Positions 58,013 through 64,000 of a stretch of 64,000 nt of DNA are shown in pieces; the stretch's first letter is position 1; each line of letters starts with the position of its first letter. Origin of the DNA: Pohlia nutans. Taxonomy: Eukaryota > Streptophyta > Bryopsida > Bryales > Mniaceae. Location: contig CM040093.1 in assembly GCA_022496805.1 (NCBI GenBank), positions 7,774,213 to 7,838,212 on the forward strand. The letters are read 5' to 3'. Under the pieces are notes generated by a model, which was given only the letters and a program-made list of their open reading frames with translations, had not been told where the DNA came from and searched no databases. A program made the translations under genes and the position numbers.

Positions 58013-60967
58013 ATGGCGGCTCTCGATGAGAGGCACCACACGTTTCTGCAGGCGATCATGAAGCGAGGTCCCTTGGCTGAATCAGAATCGAAGAGCATGT
58101 ACCGGGAGCTTTTCGGCACTTCCGAAAGTACGTTGAGTTTCATTGAGAAAAGAAATTCTTGATTTTTTTGTTAGAAAACAGAGTCGCCTTGAAATGCAAT
58201 TAGGGTGTAGACCTTGAGAGGAGGAGCGAATTTGAAATGCATGGGGTTTTGCGATGATTATGTAAATTCTAGGGTTTCCGCATGCGAGAATTATTCTATT
58301 TTTGTAATATGCAGTTCATTAGGGATGAACTAGTGATTTTTTTTGTGAGGAGACAGTTTAGCATTTTTGCTACTTTTTCATGGCTTGAAGAGCAATCCAG
58401 GCTCCTTGGATGCTCTTTTCGTATTAACATATAGGTAATATTAGGGTAACACATGTGCTACCTAGGTGCCACTTAGGAAATACCTAGGTGATACCTAGGT
58501 TTAAAGAGGCTTCACAATGTAGGAAATGTGGCTATTATTTCCTCTTCTTATTCAAAAATCCTTGGTATCAATTAGCCCGCCCAAATTTTATGTAGCAATT
58601 TGGCTAAAATTAGCAACAAAAACAATCAGTGTCTTACTGAGCGATTCTAATTGTCTAATGATGGCGCATGGTGACCTTATTGATGCTGATAATTTGTGAA
58701 ATTGCAGATGAATTCTTTGACTTCCTGGCTACGGTGAACAGAGAGCTGGACTATCTTTCCATGGAAGTGAGAGGAAGTACGAATCAGTACACCGGAAAGT
58801 TGTACTATGGCCTTGTCAACAAGTTAGGAAACGAGGAAGCGAAGCTTGGAACTCGGCTCACGCACCCGCAGCTTACCTTCTTTAAAGCCATCGTAAGTTG
58901 TTTACTCAGTCACTCATGTACCAGAAATAATAATAAGGCTTGCAAGCAAAAGAAAACGTTTTTTTGGCTAAGATTTAATCGTGGAATGCAGTTGGAGTCG
59001 ATACTTGGCGATCAATCCGCAAGTGGATCCATATCCAGCATGCGAGCCCTCAACCTCCGCCTTGACACTCAGGTATTGATATTTCTCTATGCTGTGCCTA
59101 GTTCGACATTTTACATTTCAGGTTTAACTCTCTAAGGACGAAGAATCCCATATTGGTCCTCACATTTTTTAGCAGTTTTGAAGAGTTCATATGAGGATTT
59201 TTTTATTTTTCTCAAATTTTTATTTATTTCAACCAACACAAGCAATGTTCTTCACTCAATCTATTGATATAAAAAAAATAAAAAATAAATTCACGATATG
59301 ATCAATCAAAATGATAATTTTTAACCATAAACCCTTCGTCCTCAAAGGGTTGATAAATAGCACCCGTAGCAACAAGGAGGCTATACAATTTGTCGGTGAA
59401 CTAGCTGTTTCTCTTTACATGGAACTATGGTGGTGATGTGTGCATTTTCACAGACTGAAACACAGACACAAGCTGCAGCAAGCTCAAGTCAAGCAGCTCC
59501 CCTGAAGCTCACTTTAGCGGCCAAGGAGGAGACCCTGGCGACTTTAGTAGCAGAGAATTGGTTGGGCCGAACAGAGGACGGTAAGGTCTGTTTGGGCACA
59601 AAGTCGTTCCTGGAGCTCCGCAACCTCTTCAAGCACTATGAAGTGGCCTTTTGCGAGGTGTGCAATGAAGCTGCTATCAAGGTATTTCTTACATTTCACT
59701 TCACGTTCTGGTTTCATTTGCTTAACCCCTACGTGCTCAAGCTAAGAATAGAAAGCCCACTTTGGACGATTATAGGAAATTTCAAAGCATATTTCTATTG
59801 TTCAAAATGCCAGGCATGATCTCCTCTTTCTAATGGTATGTTCTGTTACCTTCCTTCAACCTTTCTGACTGATTTGTTTCAACTCCTATAGATATGGACG
59901 TGGCCACTTTTGGCCGGGTAGGCACTCAGGGGTTAAACCTCTTGGTGAGTTAGCTTCTTTAGGGGATAACTTCACGAGTGGTAGTAAAATGTCCACTTAG
60001 GGCTTAACTTTGAGGCTCTTGTGGATGATGTTTCAGGCGCAAGTTTGTCAAAACAACGATTGTCTCGTGCGCATGCACTCGTATTGTGCACCAAGAAAGT
60101 TTGCTCGCCGTCAGGTGTGTTGGCATTTACTCCACTTCTTCTGTATCATGTCTTATCTGGGGAGTATGACTTCAGCCTAGTTGCCTCTGCATTTTGTGTC
60201 AAGGTGATGACAATTTGAGAGATTCTAAGAAGATGAATAGTTTTCAGTCATACATGCAAGACTCTGTACACTAATTTAAACCCATTCTTTGAGTGTTTTT
60301 GATAGCTAGCGCTGTTGGTGGAATAAAAGCAATCTGTGCTCCCTGGGTTGTGGGGTGTTGTTTTTGGATTAAATAATTTCGTCTTAACGTTTAAATCGCT
60401 CAATATGGCCATCTGCATCACTGAACTTTGCAACGGTGGCATTTTCTCATTTTACCTCAGTTTTCTGATTGCAATACATCATTTTAAAGCTCTCGTTCTA
60501 TACTACAAGATCAACAGTGTCGATTATGTCAAACTGAAGTCATTTTCACACAAACAGATGATTTGCAGCAGGGGGTCCTGTTTTCCTACACTGGAGAAAA
60601 TACACAGTGGACTCATTAGACAGTGTTCTGTTTCCAGGTTGCTAAGGTGTGTCCTGGTTGTCGCACCCCCTGGAGAATGTTGACAGCTGATGGTGACGAA
60701 GCCAACGTTTCTGACGGCCCTGGTCATGAAGTGGATGACGAGGATGAAGGTGCCACAGCCCCTACGCCCGCACCGGCTCGAGCTCATGCACGAGCAGGAC
60801 CTAGTCAGAGGCGTCTAAGAGCAAAGCTGGAGGAAAGTTCTGACGATGAAAATGGTAATGACAATGACGACGACGAAGAGGAGACTCCATCACAACGTCC
60901 TTCACAACGTTCATCACAGGGACGGAGGGTGATCCATTCTCGTCCAAAAATGAAGGCCAGGCGATAA
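58013..60967 (+). CDS. NSE1: NSE1, RING-type subunit of the SMC5/6 complex
   Basis: Six exons (58013-58127, 58708-58892, 58992-59072, 59454-59681, 60037-60114, 60638-60967) give 338 aa. The N-terminal winged-helix part shows RHHTFLQAIMKRGPLAE, ELDYLSMEVRGSTNQYTGKL, YYGLVNKLGNEEAKLGTRLT and SISSMRALNLRLDTQ, as in plant NSE1. A C-terminal RING-like zinc site follows: C194-C197, C207-C212, H217-C220 and C234-C237 (FCEVCNE, VCQNNDC, MHSYC, VCPGCRTPW). The last ~95 residues form an acidic tail (ESSDDENGNDNDDDEEE) and SQR repeats. NSE1 with NSE3/NSE4 binds the SMC5/6 heads and supports DNA repair and ubiquitin ligation in the nucleus. Exon 1 ends GAA A and exon 2 starts AT, so the junction codon is Asn. 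The start is the first Met, in family context. Confidence 0.93.
59124..59353. mobile_element. TTAA MITE, GGACCAAG subfamily, in NSE1 intron 3
   Basis: It starts TTAACTCTCTAAGGACGAAG (59124-59127) and ends CTTCGTCCTCAAAGGGTTGA, where the final TTAA has become TTGA. 230 bp of a 381-bp intron. Confidence 0.7.
59722..59936. mobile_element. TTAA (piggyBac-like) MITE in NSE1 intron 4, 215 bp
   Basis: It starts TTAACCCCTACGTGCTCAAG and ends GGCACTCAGGGGTTAA. The GTGCYC/GGCAC subterminal bases resemble the 3.2-kb element's AGTGCCC more than the other MITEs. It fills most of the 355-bp intron. Confidence 0.75.
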
Positions 60968-61725
60968 TAGATATAATTATCAATGTGGCGTTGGACTTTT
61001 TTGGGGCTTGAATGCTTGACCTGCAGACAATCATGTTGCGTGCAGTATTTTTTGAGGATGTCTTCATGTGCGTGTACATAGAATTTTTAAGTCATGCCGA
61101 GACTCACTGTAGACGGACTCATTGTATGTCATTCGAAATGGTCTTCATTAAAACCAACGCCATTGAATGCCTCACAGTTACTTAATAATTAGCAACGCTT
61201 GTGAGAGTATTTCTTTGAAATTTAGCAAACGCATGTGCTTTCCTCCGATGCAAACCAAGAGCGGCATGCAAACCAAGAGCGGCATGCAAGATGCGTTGAG
61301 ACACCCACATGCATGTGTCAGAGTAAATAATTGTAGATTGAATTAAGTAACAATTTGTTTTCACTCCACTGAAAGTATTCATTTAAAAGTCCCAAAGGAA
61401 CACAATTTTTTTTAGAAATATGGTAATGAAATTGGAATAACATGCACTAGGAGATGGTATGGTTTCAATTATTTGATTCTACTTATTTTGGAAAATCATA
61501 TTTAAGGTCCTACTTTTTGAACCAAGAATGAAATTTGATATAAACCAATACTGACTGTTGTTTATCTAAAAATCATATTAACCTATTTTGAAGATCCAAA
61601 CCATACAAAGGATAGTCAATTTGCTCAAGAATCAAGAAAAAATTTGGTAGATGAAAATTGTCCAATTTGGATGAGAATCTAGCAGTTTCAATCTGTGCGT
61701 CGTCCACATAGTGGACACTGGCGCG
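60968..61725. other. 3' flank of NSE1
   Basis: Presumed 3' UTR, then spacer. A short direct repeat (gcaaaccaagagcggcat, two copies) lies at 61249-61286. A hairpin cgtccacatagtggac near 61701, immediately before the TTAA at 61726, looks like the subterminal hairpin of an older TTAA element. Confidence 0.5.
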
Positions 61726-62096
61726 TTAACTCTTAAACATCAAGAGGGCCTGGGCGGGGCAGCTCGGAAGGCATCTAAATTTTCGAAGGAAAAAAGTTTA
61801 AAAAATAAAAAAATAAAGAAAAAATGGCTCTGCTGGCCAACATTGTTGCGGCACTGTAGCACTGCGGCACTTTTCAAGAAACGACCTCTGTTACCCCAAC
61901 CTCAACTCCTGTTCATTTTTATAGCTTTGATTGCTTGCCAATAACTCCGCAATCTCCCAAATCAGGCGCAAATTTGCAATCTAGATCGCTTTTTTAGTAG
62001 CTTTTCAACGCACCAATCCTTGCTTGATTTGGTTGAGAAAATCTACTTTTTTCTCAATTATTCCTTTATAAAAAACCCGTGGGGCTTTTTTGACGT

Positions 62097-63496
62097 TTAA
62101 CCCCTCACCGTCCCGACGTCCATATTTTGGACGTTATTTGGGATACATTCACCTTCGAAGTGCTGTAACTTTTGCAAAAAGTGTCTGATTTTAATGAAAT
62201 TTTGGGAAAACAAACCGAATGATGTATGGAATGTGTGGTAAAACTTTCAGATCAAACCAAGATGTATTGAATTTTTGGTAATCATTTGAAAGTAGGTATC
62301 TTTTTTTTGGATAGTTTTTGTGCATTTTGATGGCTGCAACTTTGGGGGCTTGTATCTCCTTCATCCCGTCTCCGTTTTCAATAAAAAAAAACTATTGGGT
62401 TGTATTCCCCTTGAAGTCTAGTTATCATGATAAAGTTTTCACGTCAATCCATGTTGTTCTGAATGTTTGGGAGTCATTTTAGTGCACAGATCTACTTTGG
62501 ACACTTTTTGCTTTTTGGGTCAAATCGGTCACTTTTCGGGCTACTTTTTGACATTGCAAGGCCATTTTAGGGCACATTAAATTTTTTTCATGAGTTTTTT
62601 TGATACCAATGTGTTTATATGATGATTTTGAACTACTTTATAGTTGAATTTTTTTTCATTTGAGTAATTTTGAAAACGAATTTCACCTCTAACTGTGTTG
62701 CTAGGAAAATTTTAGCATCCTTCTTTAACCCCTAAACATCCCAGCGTCCAGTTTCTGAACGATGAATAGATTCCAACTCACACTACACTCACATTACTTC
62801 ATGGATGAAACTCATTCAATTTTTCGAAAATACTTTATGAAGTTATTGTCCTATCTAACGGTTGGATTTGGTGTTACTAGCATACATATGTTTTTTAGAT
62901 TACAAATGTGGAAGTATGTCAAGCAGTTGACCAAGCCAAAATTGCATTGACTTTAGTTCAAAAGAGAGCTTGCTAAAATGAGGTCATAAATTGAAATAAC
63001 ACAAAATTTTCAAAAAATCACCATTTCAAGAGTATCTCATTTCAAATTCCAACAAATTTCACTCAAAAAATATCAATATTTTTTTTGTAATCAAATTTAG
63101 AAGGAAATTATAATTATAACTTTGAAATTTTATAATAAAATATCAGTGATGGCGTTGGTGAATCTAACCGTACGGATGGAACCTAAAATTCAATATCTAC
63201 AACTTTCATTGGTATAACAATTCTGAAATATTCTTCTAAATAGCATTTTATAATAATTTTTCTCAAACTGTCAATTCTGGGGATACCTTGGGACGTTTAG
63301 GGGTTAACACTAAAACACTATGATCTTGCAATCTATATGGCCAAATGACCCCAAAATTGATCCACATGATCTAAAACATGTATATTACAAGATTGTACGG
63401 TTGAGATTTCTATACCTCACTTACATTTAGACCTATAACACATCAAAAGCAATGATGATTTTAAGCCCAAAAAAACTAGGAACGCTTAGGGGTTAA
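62097..63496. mobile_element. TTAA (piggyBac-like) element, middle shell of the nest
   Basis: It starts TTAACCCCTCACCGTCCCGA with hairpin CGTCCATATTTTGGACG and ends GGAACGCTTAGGGGTTAA (TTAA 63493-63496). Without the inner insertion it is about 821 bp. No coding region recognised. Confidence 0.75.
62725..63307 (+). mobile_element. TTAA (piggyBac-like) MITE, CGTCC subfamily, innermost
   Basis: It starts TTAACCCCTAAACATCCCAG with hairpin-like GCGTCCAGTTTCTGAACG and ends TGGGACGTTTAGGGGTTAA (TTAA 63304-63307); 583 bp, the length of the subfamily. Interior blocks (gaatctaaccgtacggatgg, ctacaactttcattgg) are diverged forms of those in 14264-14844. Confidence 0.8.
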
Positions 63497-63503
63497 GGGT
63501 TAA

Positions 63504-64000
63504 AGGAATAAAAGAGGAGTTGAAGGATTGATTTATCCACATGTATCACCCTGCCCCACTACAAAAGCGTAATTGAAAAAATAAAAAAAACACCAACTTG
63601 TGGGTGGCCCCCTGATTTGGTAGATAAACCTCGGCGCGCACACAAATTGTAAGCAGAACTGGTGTTTTGGAGAATTTGATGGTAGGAACTAGTTTTCCTT
63701 GAAATCCTAAAAAAAAAGACCCTAACAAGAGGCCCTTTTACTTGGCGACCGGGCATTTGAAGGAATATGGGTTGAAAGCCATGATCTTTAGAGAATTTAT
63801 AGATAACTCTATAATTCAAGAGTTTATGAAAGACCTGTATATTGCGATGGAATGGTAAATCAAAAGTTGGTAAACACATAGATGAAAATATTGGACTCTT
63901 ATGTAGCTAGTTGTGTCATGCAGACAAATTGTTATTTTTGGTATTCATTATATCCTTTGTTGCGCTTTTATTTTGATTCACCCTATTATCAATTATTTGT
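63504..64000. other. Window end, no gene seen
   Basis: AT-rich sequence with only short frames; none recognised. Confidence 0.5.

Larger units (their letters stand above)
61726..63503 (-). mobile_element. TTAA MITE (385-bp subfamily), outer shell of a three-level nest
   Basis: It starts TTAACTCTTAAACATCAAG. Its right end TTGACGTTTAAGGGTTAA is split at the internal TTAA by the element 62097-63496: the residual GGGTTAA survives at 63497-63503. Net length 382 bp equals the 385-bp inverted sister copy at 8632-9016. Confidence 0.8.

Overview
The window is nuclear DNA of a streptophyte (a land plant or charophycean alga). It is AT-rich and has four intron-containing protein genes whose exons join through GT-AG introns into continuous frames. 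Their products are plant-type: an LMBR1-like membrane protein, the mitochondrial import subunit TIM50, the SMC5/6-complex subunit NSE1, and a protein with a plastid-transit-like N-terminus. The four genes supply only about 4.6 kb of coding sequence. The species cannot be fixed from the sequence; a large-genome bryophyte, fern ally or charophyte would all fit.

Layout: 1-23.5 kb is gene-poor and packed with small repeats. 23.6-34.3 kb is the LMBR1-like gene (+, 14 exons, 520 aa). 36.3-41.7 kb is the plastid-type gene (+, 5 exons, 306 aa). 44.9-49.4 kb is TIM50 (-, 10 exons, 366 aa). 51.3-54.6 kb is a 3.2-kb TTAA-flanked element with minus-strand open frames of unknown function. 58.0-61.0 kb is NSE1 (+, 6 exons, 338 aa). 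The last 2.3 kb is a nest of transposons. The four genes have unrelated housekeeping roles (endomembrane, plastid, mitochondrion, nucleus) and show no sign of functional clustering.

The most striking content is a large population of short elements that begin TTAACCCCTAAA and end TTTAGGGGTTAA. TTAA is the target-site duplication of the piggyBac superfamily and the adjoining CCC/GGG fits its termini. About 20 copies in several subfamilies occur here. They lie in intergenic DNA and introns, some abut, and some are nested three deep (61726-63503). Subtracting each nested insertion returns the length of the intact sister copy (382 vs 385 bp; about 582 and 577 vs 581 bp; about 238 vs 230 bp), which independently supports the boundaries. 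One subfamily carries a short hairpin (CGTCCA-N5/6-TGGACG) just inside its terminus. The 3.2-kb TTAA element has a related terminus (TTAACCCTTTAGTGCCC) but no piggyBac transposase that I can recognise.

Other non-autonomous DNA transposons are hAT-like (8-bp duplications, CTCGGGGAGG or CCCGGGG ends), PIF/Harbinger-like (TAA/TTA), mariner/Stowaway-like (TA) and CACTA-like (CACTAGTAGAAA). There is also a perfect 69-bp-arm hairpin at 43242-43385. I saw no rRNA, tRNA or CRISPR array, and no recognisable retrotransposon polyprotein.
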